A stretch of 64,000 nt of DNA from UBA1413 sp964567485. GTDB lineage: Bacteria; Bacteroidota; Bacteroidia; Bacteroidales; Prolixibacteraceae. The position numbers and the translations under genes are program-made. The notes beneath the pieces are model-generated. The model did no database searches, had not been told where the DNA came from, and saw only the letters and a list, made by a program, of their open reading frames with translations. Location: NCBI GenBank assembly GCA_964567485.1, contig CAZMMX010000003.1:62001-126000 (forward strand), given 5' to 3'. This document shows, one piece after another, positions 42,701 through 50,694 of this stretch. The stretch's first letter is position 1, and every line of letters begins with the position of its first letter.

Positions 42701-43383
42701 GTCCCGAAATCCCCGCCATTCCCGAATGGCCCCAGCTGGTCCTCCTCGACAAGGAAAAGGGAGTGATCGGTATCTACCTTACCGCCCACCCCCTCGACGA
42801 CTACAAACTGGAAATCGACCACTTCTGTACCCGTGGCATCGGCCTCAGGGAAATCAATGAACAAATTGAAAAATTTGTGGATCAGGATCTCACATTTGGA
42901 GGGATGGTCACCGAAGCCTCCGAGAGTTTCTCCAAAAACGGGAAACCCTACAGCAAGCTGACTCTCTCCGATTATACCGACTCCCGGCAGTTTTTCTTTT
43001 TCAACCAGGATTATGTCGAATTCGGCAAATATTGCAAGCCCGGGCTTTTTGTACTGGTCAGGGGAAAAATCCAGAAAAGGTATAAATCAGAAACCATGGA
43101 ATTCAAAGTCACCTCCATGGAACTGCTGTCAGAAGTGCGTAAAAACCATATCAAAAGCCTGACCATCACCCTTCCCCTGGCGTCGATAAAAGAAGCCGTC
43201 ATCCATGAAATGGAAAAACTACTCAGGAAAAACAAGGGTACCGCCCTGTTGAAATTCAACATATATGACGAGGAGAGTAACCATTCGGTCCATCTTTTCT
43301 CGCGAAACAGCAGGATAGAGGTGAGCGATGAATTGGTGCGTTTTTTTGATGAGCATCCTGAAATGGCTTTTCGGATCAATTGA
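39739..43383 (+). CDS. dnaE: DNA polymerase III subunit alpha
   Basis: 1214 residues, DnaE1-type. The N-terminal PHP domain starts FTHLHVHSQYSILDGAAS; the C-family polymerase core has GPGRGSAAGAAVSYC near residue 400 and the catalytic PDVDIDFDDDGR near residue 443; the tandem HhH, OB-fold (LTFGGMVTEASESF) and C-terminal domains follow. It is the replicative polymerase. Its stop codon touches the trxA promoter box, so trxA is transcribed separately at least in part. Confidence 0.97.
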   Translation: MIPFTHLHVHSQYSILDGAASIDSLVNKAKADNMTALALTDHGMMFGIKEFHQACLKAGIKPILGCETYVAQRSMEDRTGKEDRSGDHLVLLAKNKTGYHNLIKLVSLANMEGFYYKPRIDKATLERYSEGLIASTACLGGEIPSLLGDGRINDAEESIAWFRRVFGDDFYLEIQRHPSEIPELRREVYDRQVVVNEQILAMGLKHGIKVIATNDVHFTDAQDADAHDLLICLNTGKDLDDPNRMKYTKQEWFKTTQEMNLLFADVPEVLANTMEVAAKVEQYKIDEAPIMPVFPIPEEFGTVEEFRRNLTEEGLIDEFTLEDYTRLGGYEKVVRIKFESEYLRHLVYQGAPRLYGEPVPSQVTTRLDFELGVIKKMGYPGYFLITQDFINAARRMGVLVGPGRGSAAGAAVSYCTGITNIDPIRHNLLFERFLNPERVSLPDVDIDFDDDGRQQVLDWVVEKYGKDKVAHICTFATMATKMAIRDVARVLKLPLPEADRLAKLVPEAPKMNFKKAFQESPELKKERNSPNPLIAKTIRFAEILEGSVRQSGVHACGILISRNPLTDHLPLMPTKDDNLPTTQYDGRFVESLGLLKMDFLGLKTLSIIKESIENIRKSHGTTLNIDTIPIDDPVTYELFSKGETTAIFQFESEGMKKHLRELKPNRFEDLVAMNALYRPGPMDYIPEFIARKNGKKKVEYDLPMMEKYLSETYGITVYQEQVMLLSRLLANFTRGESDTLRKAMGKKIEALMFKLKERFVGGCLSNPQFLEECHQVKKEPGEVIEKIWHDWESFASYAFNKSHSVCYAYVAYQTGYLKAHYPAEFMAANLSRNLSQLSEITKFMQECKRMKMNVLGPDINESFVKFTVNRHGNIRFGMAAVKGVGEGVVNDIVSERERGGEFKDIFDFSERVNLQSVTKKTLEALAMAGAFDSFDSIRRSQFFAGENENDSVNFIERLVRYGSKIQMESQSMQQSLFGDSPSHQVVRRPEIPAIPEWPQLVLLDKEKGVIGIYLTAHPLDDYKLEIDHFCTRGIGLREINEQIEKFVDQDLTFGGMVTEASESFSKNGKPYSKLTLSDYTDSRQFFFFNQDYVEFGKYCKPGLFVLVRGKIQKRYKSETMEFKVTSMELLSEVRKNHIKSLTITLPLASIKEAVIHEMEKLLRKNKGTALLKFNIYDEESNHSVHLFSRNSRIEVSDELVRFFDEHPEMAFRIN

Positions 43384-43384
43384 C

Positions 43385-43392
43385 TATTTTTG
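43385..43392 (+). promoter_or_regulatory. -7 promoter box (TATTTTTG) for trxA
   Basis: Perfect TAnnTTTG immediately after the dnaE stop codon (TGA 43381-43383), 40 bases upstream of trxA; its -33 element must lie inside dnaE. Confidence 0.55.
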
Positions 43393-43432
43393 CAGTAATC
43401 ACGAATTTCATAAACTTTAAATATCTGTCATT

Positions 43433-43750
43433 ATGGCTTTGGAAATTACCGATGGAAACTACAAGGAGATCGTATTGAAATCAGAAGTGCCGGTCATGCT
43501 TGATTTTTGGGCGGCCTGGTGTGGTCCCTGCAGGATGATTGCCCCCTTTGTGGAGGAGATGCACGGTGAGTTTGAAGGAAAGGCCGTTATCGGGAAGGTC
43601 GATGTGGATACAAATCCCGAGGTCTCCACCAGCTTTGGGATCAGAAATATCCCCACGGTTCTCTTTTTCAAAAACGGGGAGATTGCCGACAAGCAGGTCG
43701 GCGCATGTCCCAAAGCCACTCTGGTCACCAAGCTTAACGCCCTTTTGTAA
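43433..43750 (+). CDS. trxA: Thioredoxin
   Basis: 105 residues, a complete thioredoxin with the WCGPC active site (Cys30, Cys33), the buried Asp24, and the cis-proline loop IRNIPTVLFF. No signal peptide, so a cytoplasmic disulfide reductant, the expected partner of nrdJ and other reductases. The DUF58 gene starts 14 bases after its stop and probably shares its transcript. Confidence 0.97.
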   Translation: MALEITDGNYKEIVLKSEVPVMLDFWAAWCGPCRMIAPFVEEMHGEFEGKAVIGKVDVDTNPEVSTSFGIRNIPTVLFFKNGEIADKQVGACPKATLVTKLNALL

Positions 43751-43764
43751 AGTAGGGCCCTCCA

Positions 43765-44694
43765 TTGAAAAATCTGATAGACATCCGGCAGCTGCAGGAG
43801 TTTGACAACCTGGAGCTGATCGCCCGGGAAGTGGTGGAAGGATTCATCACCGGTCTTCACCGGAGTCCCTTCCACGGTTTTTCCGTGGAGTTTGCCGAAC
43901 ACCGGCTGTACAACCAGGGAGAGTCGACCAGGCCTATCGACTGGAAGCTCTATGCCCGAACCGACAAGCTGTTTGTCAAGCAGTACGAGGAGGAGACTAA
44001 CCTGCGCTGCCAGCTGGTCATCGACACATCCTCGTCCATGTTGTTTCCTTATGGGAAGGGGGCCGACAGGTTAATGAGCAAACTGGCCTTTTCGGTATAT
44101 ACCTCGGCTGCGCTCATTCATCTGTTGCGCAGGCAGCGTGATGCCGTGGGGCTTACTCTCTTTTCGGAAGAGATCGACTTCCATTCGCAGCCACGTCTCT
44201 CTCCGGTGCACGCCGAAGTGATGATGGGAAAACTTGCGGAACTCCTCCAACCCGGGCAGGTCGCCCTGAACAGGGGCTCCCGCACTTCAGAAATTCTGCA
44301 CCAGATAGCCGAGAATATCCACAAACGGTCGCTGGTGGTCATTTTCAGCGACATGCTGAGCACCGGTGAAGAAGGCGATATTTTTGAGGCCCTCAGGCAT
44401 CTGCGCTATAACAAACATGAGGTGCTCCTCTATCATGTCACCGACCATCGCCAGGAACAGGAATTCCGGTATTCCAACCGTCCTCACCGTTTCATCGACC
44501 TGGAGAACGGCGGGATTGTACGTCTTAACCCCTGGGAAGTCAGGGAAGAGTATGTTCATCAGGTCAGCCGCTATTTCGAAGAGCTGAAGAACAAGTGCGG
44601 CCAGTACAGGATTGACCTGGCCACCGCCGATATAAACGCCGGATTCAGGGATGTTTTGTTCTCTTACCTGGTAAAACGTAAAAAACTATGGTAA
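43765..44694 (+). CDS. DUF58-domain protein (vWA-like)
   Basis: 309 residues. Conserved DUF58 blocks are GEFAEHRLYNQGESTRPIDWK-like (FAEHRLYNQGES, RPIDWKLYARTDKLFVKQYEEE) and a vWA-type MIDAS core CQLVIDTSSSML, with a second metal-site region VVIFSDMLS. Relatives work beside MoxR AAA+ ATPases in BatA/BatB-type operons; here no MoxR or bat gene is adjacent. The start is TTG at 43765 (MKNLIDIRQLQEFDN); no ATG is near. Role unknown, perhaps protein maturation or envelope stress. Confidence 0.85.
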   Translation: MKNLIDIRQLQEFDNLELIAREVVEGFITGLHRSPFHGFSVEFAEHRLYNQGESTRPIDWKLYARTDKLFVKQYEEETNLRCQLVIDTSSSMLFPYGKGADRLMSKLAFSVYTSAALIHLLRRQRDAVGLTLFSEEIDFHSQPRLSPVHAEVMMGKLAELLQPGQVALNRGSRTSEILHQIAENIHKRSLVVIFSDMLSTGEEGDIFEALRHLRYNKHEVLLYHVTDHRQEQEFRYSNRPHRFIDLENGGIVRLNPWEVREEYVHQVSRYFEELKNKCGQYRIDLATADINAGFRDVLFSYLVKRKKLW

Positions 44695-44730
44695 TTTTAT
44701 CCCTTCAACAAATCAATTACAGATAACCGA

Positions 44731-46182
44731 ATGAAGCGCATCCTGATACTTGCATGCCTGCTGGCGGGCCTTATTCTCACAGCAGCCACACCTGAAGGTG
44801 TTTATTACAAGGAGAAATACCGCCCGCGTTTTCACTTCACGCCTGAGCGGAATTATATGGGATACCCCTCGGGGCTGCTGTTTTTCGACGGGAAATACCA
44901 CCTCTTCTACCAGTACAATCCCAAAGGCCGGGAAGAGGGATACTCCCACTGGGGACATGCGGTGAGCCCTGACCTGATGACCTGGGAACACCTGCCGGTA
45001 GCTGTTTTTCCCGACAATCTTTCGGAGGACAAGGAGTTATGCACAGCCCTTCCGGGAAGTGTAGTCGTTGACCACGACAATTGCCTGGGGATGCAAAAGG
45101 GAAGTGTGAAGACGCTGGTGATCATGTACACCAGTCAGGGGTGCGGGCAGCGCCTGGCAGTGAGCACCGACGGGGGCACCAGCTGGCAGAAACACGCCGC
45201 CAATCCGGTACTTCCCTTCGATGAAAACGACCAGGCCCGGCATCCCAGGCTGTTCTTCCACACCCCCACGGGAAAATGGGTGATGCTCCTCTACCGGAGG
45301 CCCGACAACGACGAACGCAAACAGGGGTTTTCGATATACACTTCTGACAACCTGACGAATTGGGAATTTCAGAGTCATTTGGCAGGCTTTGCTGGCCGTC
45401 CCGACCTGCTCGAACTCAGGGTTAACAACCGTGCCGACGACACCCGCTGGGTCATCATTGACGGCAATGGCGATTACGTTATCGGGGCCTTCGACGGTAA
45501 AAGCTTCACTCCCGAGAGCATTCGCATGAAATGTGACTACGGTAATAGCTTTGCAGGAGCCACAACCTTTAGCAATCTTTCCACCGGCGATGGCAGAGCT
45601 ATCCAAATGGCCCTGATGAGAAATGACGAATGGCCGGGAATGCCCTTCCACGGGCAGCTCACCTTTCCCACGGAACTCTCCCTCAGGAAAGTGGCCTCAG
45701 GAATTTACCTCTTCCGGCAACCGGTCAGGGAACTGGAAAACCTCCAGGAGAAACCGGATACCTGGAAAAATGAAAAGCTGATTCCCGGCATCGGCAAAAA
45801 TCTGGTGAAGAAATTTGAGGGGGAATCGGTGAGAATCAAAGGACGCTTCGACCTCGGCAATTGCGAATCTTTTGGCTTTATGCTGCGCACAGGCAAAAAA
45901 GTCCAGGGCACCGAAATGGTGTACAATGTCAAAAGAGGAATCCTCTCCCTGATGGGTCAGTCAGTGCCCCTGGAACCCGTCGATAACAAAATCACCCTCG
46001 ACATCCTCATCGACCGGGCCTCAATAGAGGTGTTCGCCAATAACGGAAGAGCGGCCATTTCCTCCGTTGCCTTCAACGAAGAGAATGACCGCAGCTTTGT
46101 TCTTTTCAACACCGGAGGTGAAATTGTGGTCGAAGAACTGGAAATGATCCCCCTGAAATCGATCTGGGAAAAAGAAGATTAG
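44731..46182 (+). CDS. Secreted GH32-family homologue without catalytic residues (probable pseudoenzyme)
   Basis: 483 residues: a signal peptide (1 to about 19), a five-bladed propeller of family GH32 (25 to about 330), and a C-terminal beta-sandwich (about 345-483, DILIDRASIEVFANNG). The family's scaffold is clear (HFTPE, LFYQYNP, SHWGHAVSPDLMTWEHLPVA, TGKWVMLLY). However WMNDPNG reads YMGYPSG (nucleophile Asp to Tyr45), RDP reads RHP (His171), and the acid/base EC reads GR (Gly222-Arg223). A fructan-binding or regulatory role is possible. No SusCD pair is nearby. It ends overlapping the YceI stop by 4 bases. Confidence 0.85.
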   Translation: MKRILILACLLAGLILTAATPEGVYYKEKYRPRFHFTPERNYMGYPSGLLFFDGKYHLFYQYNPKGREEGYSHWGHAVSPDLMTWEHLPVAVFPDNLSEDKELCTALPGSVVVDHDNCLGMQKGSVKTLVIMYTSQGCGQRLAVSTDGGTSWQKHAANPVLPFDENDQARHPRLFFHTPTGKWVMLLYRRPDNDERKQGFSIYTSDNLTNWEFQSHLAGFAGRPDLLELRVNNRADDTRWVIIDGNGDYVIGAFDGKSFTPESIRMKCDYGNSFAGATTFSNLSTGDGRAIQMALMRNDEWPGMPFHGQLTFPTELSLRKVASGIYLFRQPVRELENLQEKPDTWKNEKLIPGIGKNLVKKFEGESVRIKGRFDLGNCESFGFMLRTGKKVQGTEMVYNVKRGILSLMGQSVPLEPVDNKITLDILIDRASIEVFANNGRAAISSVAFNEENDRSFVLFNTGGEIVVEELEMIPLKSIWEKED

Positions 46183-46775
46183 GATTTCTTGACCGCCACC
46201 AGCACGAAATCAAGAGTGAAATCATCATAAATCAGATTGTCTCCCAGTCCGGTGAAAAAGGAGCCTGAACCGAACTTCACGTCATACTTGGCCCTGTTGA
46301 CCACGATCTTTCCGCTGCTCCGCAGCAAGGCGCCTTCGGTAACCGTAGTGGCCCTGAAAGTCACCGGATGCGTAATCCCCTTGATGGTCAGGTTGCCGGT
46401 AAAATCATACTCATTGCCCTTTACCTTTTTTACCTGCGTCAGGACAAAAGAGGCCGCAGGGTATTTTTCCACAGAAAAGAAATCATCCGATTTCAGGTGG
46501 CCGACCAAACGACCGTTGGAACCGGCATCGGTGATATCTTCACAAACGATGGTCGACATATCCATCACCATGGTCGCCGCAGAAATGAGGTCATTCTTCA
46601 TTTCGAGCTTGCCGCTTTTGAGCTTGATACTCCCGTAATGCTCTCCGGTAACCTTCTTACCATTCCATTTTACCGAACTCCTGGTGTTATCCACCTCATA
46701 CTGGTTGGCTTCTGCGACTCCGGAAAAAACGGCCACTAAAATCAATAGTGCAAAAAAACGTTTCAAAATATTCAT
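46179..46775 (-). CDS. YceI-family periplasmic lipid-binding protein
   Basis: 198 residues with a cleavable signal peptide (MNILKRFFALLILVAVFSG, then VAEA). The mature part is a lipocalin-like YceI barrel: YEVDNTRSSVKWNGKKVTGEHYGSI, GRLVGHLKSDDFFSVEKYPAASF, GNLTIKGITHPVTF and a terminal strand. YceI proteins bind isoprenoid or other amphiphilic molecules in the periplasm. It diverges from the Crp/Fnr gene across 217 bases, and converges with the GH32 gene. Confidence 0.92.
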   Translation of the reverse strand: MNILKRFFALLILVAVFSGVAEANQYEVDNTRSSVKWNGKKVTGEHYGSIKLKSGKLEMKNDLISAATMVMDMSTIVCEDITDAGSNGRLVGHLKSDDFFSVEKYPAASFVLTQVKKVKGNEYDFTGNLTIKGITHPVTFRATTVTEGALLRSSGKIVVNRAKYDVKFGSGSFFTGLGDNLIYDDFTLDFVLVAVKKS

Positions 46776-46992
46776 CTTCTTTCTCTTTTTTACTGTTATT
46801 ACTTACAATTTTCATTTTAAGACAAACTACTCCTTATTTTGTTCATGAGTAGGATGGAAATAATTGAACATGGTGTAGTTGAGGGAGTGAAATAAAAACA
46901 GGGGAGGGTATAAATTTGTGAGGTTTCCGGGAAGTAGTATCTTTATGGCGTTCAAATTAAGGGAATTCACATTCTTTTAGATCTAAGCCGAT
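46776..46992. other. Divergent intergenic region between YceI and Crp/Fnr genes
   Basis: 217 AT-rich bases with no coding signal. It holds a perfect -7 box TAAATTTG (46911-46918, plus strand) upstream of the regulator gene and a near box TATCTTTA at about 46938. TGTTCA (46840-46845) and TGAACA (46865-46870) form a short inverted repeat whose significance is doubtful. Confidence 0.4.
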
Positions 46993-47694
46993 ATGAGGAC
47001 GATGCTAAGGAGGCCAACGGATGACGATACGGATCTGGGGGGTTTTTTGCTGTTCAAGAAGTTGACGGATGAAGAGTTGAACCGTCTCAATTATGAGAAG
47101 AGTTGTTCTTCCTACCGAAAAGGAACGATTGTATACCGTGAGGGAAGCCGGTTGACGGGTTTTTATTGTGTAACCCGGGGGATTGTCAAGATTTTTAAGA
47201 CCGGCATTGACGGCAAGGAGCAGATCATCAGGTTTGCCAAGCGCGGTGAGATTATCGCTTACCGGTCGTTGTTAAGCCAGGAGCTGGCCTGTACGACGGC
47301 CAAAATCATCGAAGAGGCTGTTTTGTGTCATGTTCCCTATCAGACCCTTCTGTATCTCATTCAGAACAACTGGCAATTTTCACATCACATGCTTCAGATT
47401 GTATGCCGTGAATTGCGTGAGGCCAACGACTACATCACCGATATTGCCCAGAAGTCGGTCAGGGAGAGGCTTGCCGAGGTTTTACTTCTTCTGAAGGAGG
47501 ATTTTGAACTCGACCACCAGAATACCCTGCAGATTTCGCTGACCCGGGAGGAGCTTGCCAATATGGTGGGAACAGCCACCGAGTCGGTCATCAGGCTTTT
47601 GTCGGAATTCCGGCAGGACAATCTGATAGAGCTTCAGGGAAGAAAAATCAAGTTTATCAACATTTCAGGTCTCCGCAAGGTCGCGGGGATTTAG
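46993..47694 (+). CDS. Crp/Fnr-family transcriptional regulator
   Basis: 233 residues. An N-terminal cyclic-nucleotide-binding-like beta barrel (about 20-140, KGTIVYREGSRLTGFYCVTRGIVKIFK) is followed by a dimerisation helix and a C-terminal winged helix-turn-helix (SLTREELANMVGTATESVIRLLSEF near residue 185). Cysteines exist (Cys38, Cys54 region) but not in the FNR 4Fe-4S pattern. The effector is unknown. It diverges from the YceI gene. The ATG at 46993 is the first in frame. Confidence 0.9.
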   Translation: MRTMLRRPTDDDTDLGGFLLFKKLTDEELNRLNYEKSCSSYRKGTIVYREGSRLTGFYCVTRGIVKIFKTGIDGKEQIIRFAKRGEIIAYRSLLSQELACTTAKIIEEAVLCHVPYQTLLYLIQNNWQFSHHMLQIVCRELREANDYITDIAQKSVRERLAEVLLLLKEDFELDHQNTLQISLTREELANMVGTATESVIRLLSEFRQDNLIELQGRKIKFINISGLRKVAGI

Positions 47695-47714
47695 TCCTTC
47701 CGGGGGCAGTAATT

Positions 47715-47720
47715 AGGAGG
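47715..47720 (+). promoter_or_regulatory. Strong Shine-Dalgarno (AGGAGG) before the methyltransferase gene
   Basis: TTAGGAGGTCC directly precedes ATG 47724 and fixes the start; few genes in this window have such a site. Confidence 0.65.
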
Positions 47721-47723
47721 TCC

Positions 47724-48542
47724 ATGCAGAAACGCCACACCGACCGACATCTTTATTTCAAAGAGCAGGAGTACACCACAGAGAAGTATATCCTTCCGTT
47801 CATTGAGAAGGGCGGCCCTGTGATTCCGGGGATGCGCATCCTCGAGGTGGGTTGTGGCGAAGGGGGTAATCTGAAGCCTTTTCTGGAGCGGGGGTGTCAT
47901 GTGACGGGAGTAGACCTTGCAGAAGGGAAGATAGAGCTGGCCCACACTTTTTATGCAGGCCTTCCCGGCAGGGACAGGGTTGAGCTGATATCGGCCGATA
48001 TCTACCAGCTTCCGGTGCCTCCCGGAAAATTCGATGTGGTGGTCATGCGCGACGTGATTGAACATATCCATGATCAGGAGCGGTTCATGGGGTTCATCAG
48101 CCATTTCATGCACCGGGAAAGCCGTTTTTTCCTGGCCTTTCCGCCATGGCAGAATCCTTTTGGCGGCCACCAGCAGATTTGCCGTCACCGCCTGCTGGCG
48201 AAGCTTCCCTGGATCCACCTGCTACCACGCCGGCTTTACCGTGGTCTCCTCCGCGCCGGCGGTGAAAGCGCCGCCACCATTGCCAACCTCGAAGAGATCA
48301 GGGACACCCGCCTCACCATAGAACATTTTGAGAAGATATTCCGCCAGGCAGGATATCAGCTGGCAGAAAAGCAGCACTTCCTGGTCAATCCCATTTATGA
48401 GGTGAAATTCGGCCTCCGGCCCCGCTCCCAGGCCAGGTGGATAGCCGCCATTCCGGGAGTGCGCAATTTCCTGACGACCTCGGCATACTACCTGCTGGTT
48501 CCCGGCACCGGCCTGACAGGGGAAAAACCCTCCCTGTCCTGA
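47724..48542 (+). CDS. Class I SAM-dependent methyltransferase
   Basis: 272 residues. The Rossmann motif I ILEVGCGEGGNLKPF is at about residue 38-52, then VTGVDLAEGKIE, DIYQLP and DVVVMRDVIEHI, as in UbiE/Methyltransf_11 enzymes. The C-terminal part is basic and partly hydrophobic. Substrate unknown; the N-terminus (HTDRHLYFKEQEYTTEKYILPFIE) is typical of Bacteroidota envelope or glycan-related methyltransferases but does not decide it. It lies 29 bases after the Crp/Fnr gene. Confidence 0.85.
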   Translation: MQKRHTDRHLYFKEQEYTTEKYILPFIEKGGPVIPGMRILEVGCGEGGNLKPFLERGCHVTGVDLAEGKIELAHTFYAGLPGRDRVELISADIYQLPVPPGKFDVVVMRDVIEHIHDQERFMGFISHFMHRESRFFLAFPPWQNPFGGHQQICRHRLLAKLPWIHLLPRRLYRGLLRAGGESAATIANLEEIRDTRLTIEHFEKIFRQAGYQLAEKQHFLVNPIYEVKFGLRPRSQARWIAAIPGVRNFLTTSAYYLLVPGTGLTGEKPSLS

Positions 48543-48555
48543 TTTCCGCCAGGCC

Positions 48556-48572
48556 CCGGAATAGCATTCCGG
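48556..48572. terminator. Hairpin between convergent methyltransferase and EnvC-like genes
   Basis: CCGGAAT (48556-48562), loop AGC, ATTCCGG (48566-48572): a perfect 7-bp stem in the 48-base gap, without T-tract. Confidence 0.4.
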
Positions 48573-48590
48573 AGAAACATCAGTGAAATA

Positions 48591-49802
48591 TCACCGTGCC
48601 AGCCATAGTTCGGGATCCAGCTTCTGGCTCTCCTTCCAGATCTGGAACTTGAGAATCGTTTTGTTGCCGTCGTTGGTATCGGTGTAAACAGTCCCCAGTT
48701 TCTGGCGTATGGAAACGGCATCTCCCTTTCTGACCACCACATTGACCAGGTTCGAATAGACGGTCAGGTATTGTCCGTGACGGATGATCACCGCCATATT
48801 ACCGCCGGTGATGGCAAAGACGCGGCTCACCTCTCCCTTAAAGACGGCACGGGCCTGGGCTCCCGCTTCCGTGGTAATATTGACCCCGTTATTGTTCACG
48901 GTGACGTTCGACAGCACCGGATGGGTATGAACCCCGAATTTCTCGGTGATCACACCCCGTTCCACCGGCCAGGGAATTCGCCGCTTATTCTGTTCAAAAT
49001 CACTCCCCGCCAGTTTCTGCTCGGGAGTCATCCCCACTTCCCCCTCTTTTCCCGGTTTTGCCAGTTTCCGGGCTTCTTCCTCGATGATCCGCTGGATTTC
49101 CCGTTCCAGCTGCTGCTCAATGCGCCGCTGCTGGGCCAGCTTGTTACGCAGGCTGTTTTTCTGCTTCTGCAACTCCTTGGCAACGCTATTCTGCCGGTTT
49201 TTCTGATCGGCCAATCGGCGCCGTTCCGCCTCCTGCTGCGACATCACCGAGGATCGGGCCTGCTGCTGATTCTCAAGATCCATTTTCTTTTTCGTCAAAA
49301 TAGACTGGATCGATTGGATGGTCTCGGCCTGCCGGCGCCGGAAATCGGTATATTGCCGCACATAGGCAAAACGACGGTAGGCCTGATTAAAATTATCGGC
49401 CGAAAGGAAAAAAAGCAGCTTGTCGTAAGCACGACGGTTTTTCCAGGCAAACCTCACCATCAGGGCATACTCCTCTCTGATTTTTTCCAGGTCGGAAGTG
49501 AGCATCTCCACCACCGTGGAATTATCGTTAATCAGCGACTGCAATAGCGACACCTCGGAAGCCATGGTCGTGATCAACTGGTTTCGCTGTTCTATCTGAC
49601 TGTTGAGGAGCCTCAGCTTACCCAGGGTGGCCTTCTGATTCTGGTCCACCTTTCCCAGGAGCTCATTGGTGTAACGGATCTCCTCGGCGGCCGATTCCTT
49701 CTTTTTGCGCAACTCATCAAGCGACTGTCCCCGGGCCTCCGGCAGAAGCACCATCAGGAAAAGCACCATCAAAAACAGCGGAATTTCTCGTATTATCCCC
49801 AT
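48591..49802 (-). CDS. EnvC-like murein hydrolase activator (coiled coil plus degenerate LytM/M23 domain)
   Basis: 403 residues: signal peptide (1-25), long coiled coil (about 27-250, with EIQRIIEEEARK), and a C-terminal M23/LytM domain (about 285-403, GVITEKFGVHTHPVL). The peptidase residues are lost: the HxxxD site reads NNNGVN and the HxH site reads LKF, so it should be inactive, as EnvC is. EnvC-type proteins activate amidases at division. Last gene of the dut-TPR-DUF4292 operon. Confidence 0.88.
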   Translation of the reverse strand: MGIIREIPLFLMVLFLMVLLPEARGQSLDELRKKKESAAEEIRYTNELLGKVDQNQKATLGKLRLLNSQIEQRNQLITTMASEVSLLQSLINDNSTVVEMLTSDLEKIREEYALMVRFAWKNRRAYDKLLFFLSADNFNQAYRRFAYVRQYTDFRRRQAETIQSIQSILTKKKMDLENQQQARSSVMSQQEAERRRLADQKNRQNSVAKELQKQKNSLRNKLAQQRRIEQQLEREIQRIIEEEARKLAKPGKEGEVGMTPEQKLAGSDFEQNKRRIPWPVERGVITEKFGVHTHPVLSNVTVNNNGVNITTEAGAQARAVFKGEVSRVFAITGGNMAVIIRHGQYLTVYSNLVNVVVRKGDAVSIRQKLGTVYTDTNDGNKTILKFQIWKESQKLDPELWLAR

Positions 49803-49806
49803 GCCC

Positions 49807-50688
49807 CTAATTTAAGGAAACCCTTTGATATTTCTCAGGAATCTTCAGGGGAACAAATTCACTGTTCTCTGTTGAAAACCCGCTCATTCTTGCGCTCAGG
49901 GCCATGCGGCTCTCAGGAGATGTAACCTCCAGGTCGAGGGCTGCCGGATAATACTTCCCGCCGATCTGTTCATAATCGCCGAATCTCATTTCGGCCACCC
50001 GGGGTGTGAGCTTATCTTCAAGCCTCATTTTTCTGATCACCACCAGGTCGGGATCAAAGAAAAAGGTCTGCACCACCCTGGGTTCCTCTTCCCCGAGACG
50101 TTTCATGGTCCTTTCGGCGCGTTCCTCCCTGCCTTTTTCCTGCAGGCGGGTCAGTTTTTCCTGCTCCTGGGGTTCCAGAACATACATTCCCTCCTCGATA
50201 CGTGTGGAGTATTCGCGCAGTTCGCGGGTGTTGTCAAAAAGAGAGAAAATATTTGCGGAGATAATGGCCTGGACACTCTGGAAGTCGATAGGGAGTCCCA
50301 GTATACGGCTGAAAGGTTCATATCCGCCGGCATACCACGACCTGTCGAAATAGTTGACATAGGTGACGCTGTCGGGGGTGAGCCATACCCGTGCCACCAG
50401 AAGGTTGAGCTTGGAGACCGAAAAAAGGAGCGACTCTCCCCTGATGGCCTCGAGGCCCGCACGGAAGGTGGTCCGGGTCTCCCCGTTATCTACCTGAATA
50501 TTGATTTTCCGGATGCTGAAATGATGGTAGGTAAAACTGTTGTCGAGGGCCTTTTTATACAACCTGACGGCACTGACAGGCCTGATTCTTTCCTCAGGAA
50601 GCTTCTCCGCGGTCTTGCAGGAATGGAATAACCCGGCAACGACCATCACCAACAGGGAAATAAGCAGAAAAGGGCGGTGGTGGGCCAT
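49807..50688 (-). CDS. DUF4292-family lipoprotein
   Basis: 293 residues. Signal peptide with a lipobox-like FHSC (Cys24), then a beta-rich domain resembling the LolA/LolB-type fold of DUF4292 (KINIQVDNGETRTTFRAGLEAIRGESLLFSVSKLNLLVARVWLTPDSV split across motifs; FDRSWYAGGYEPFSRILGLPIDF). A charged insert (EKLTRLQEKGREERAERT) interrupts it. A role in lipoprotein or LPS handling is plausible but unproven. It is 6 bases after the TPR gene and 4 bases before the EnvC-like gene. Confidence 0.8.
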   Translation of the reverse strand: MAHHRPFLLISLLVMVVAGLFHSCKTAEKLPEERIRPVSAVRLYKKALDNSFTYHHFSIRKINIQVDNGETRTTFRAGLEAIRGESLLFSVSKLNLLVARVWLTPDSVTYVNYFDRSWYAGGYEPFSRILGLPIDFQSVQAIISANIFSLFDNTRELREYSTRIEEGMYVLEPQEQEKLTRLQEKGREERAERTMKRLGEEEPRVVQTFFFDPDLVVIRKMRLEDKLTPRVAEMRFGDYEQIGGKYYPAALDLEVTSPESRMALSARMSGFSTENSEFVPLKIPEKYQRVSLN

Positions 50689-50694
50689 GGTCCG

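Noticed and set aside
46840..46870. TGTTCA/TGAACA inverted repeat as a Crp/Fnr operator
   Set aside because: The arms are only 6 bp and 19 bases apart, unlike TTGA-N6-TCAA or TGTGA-N6-TCACA sites; easily chance in AT-rich DNA.
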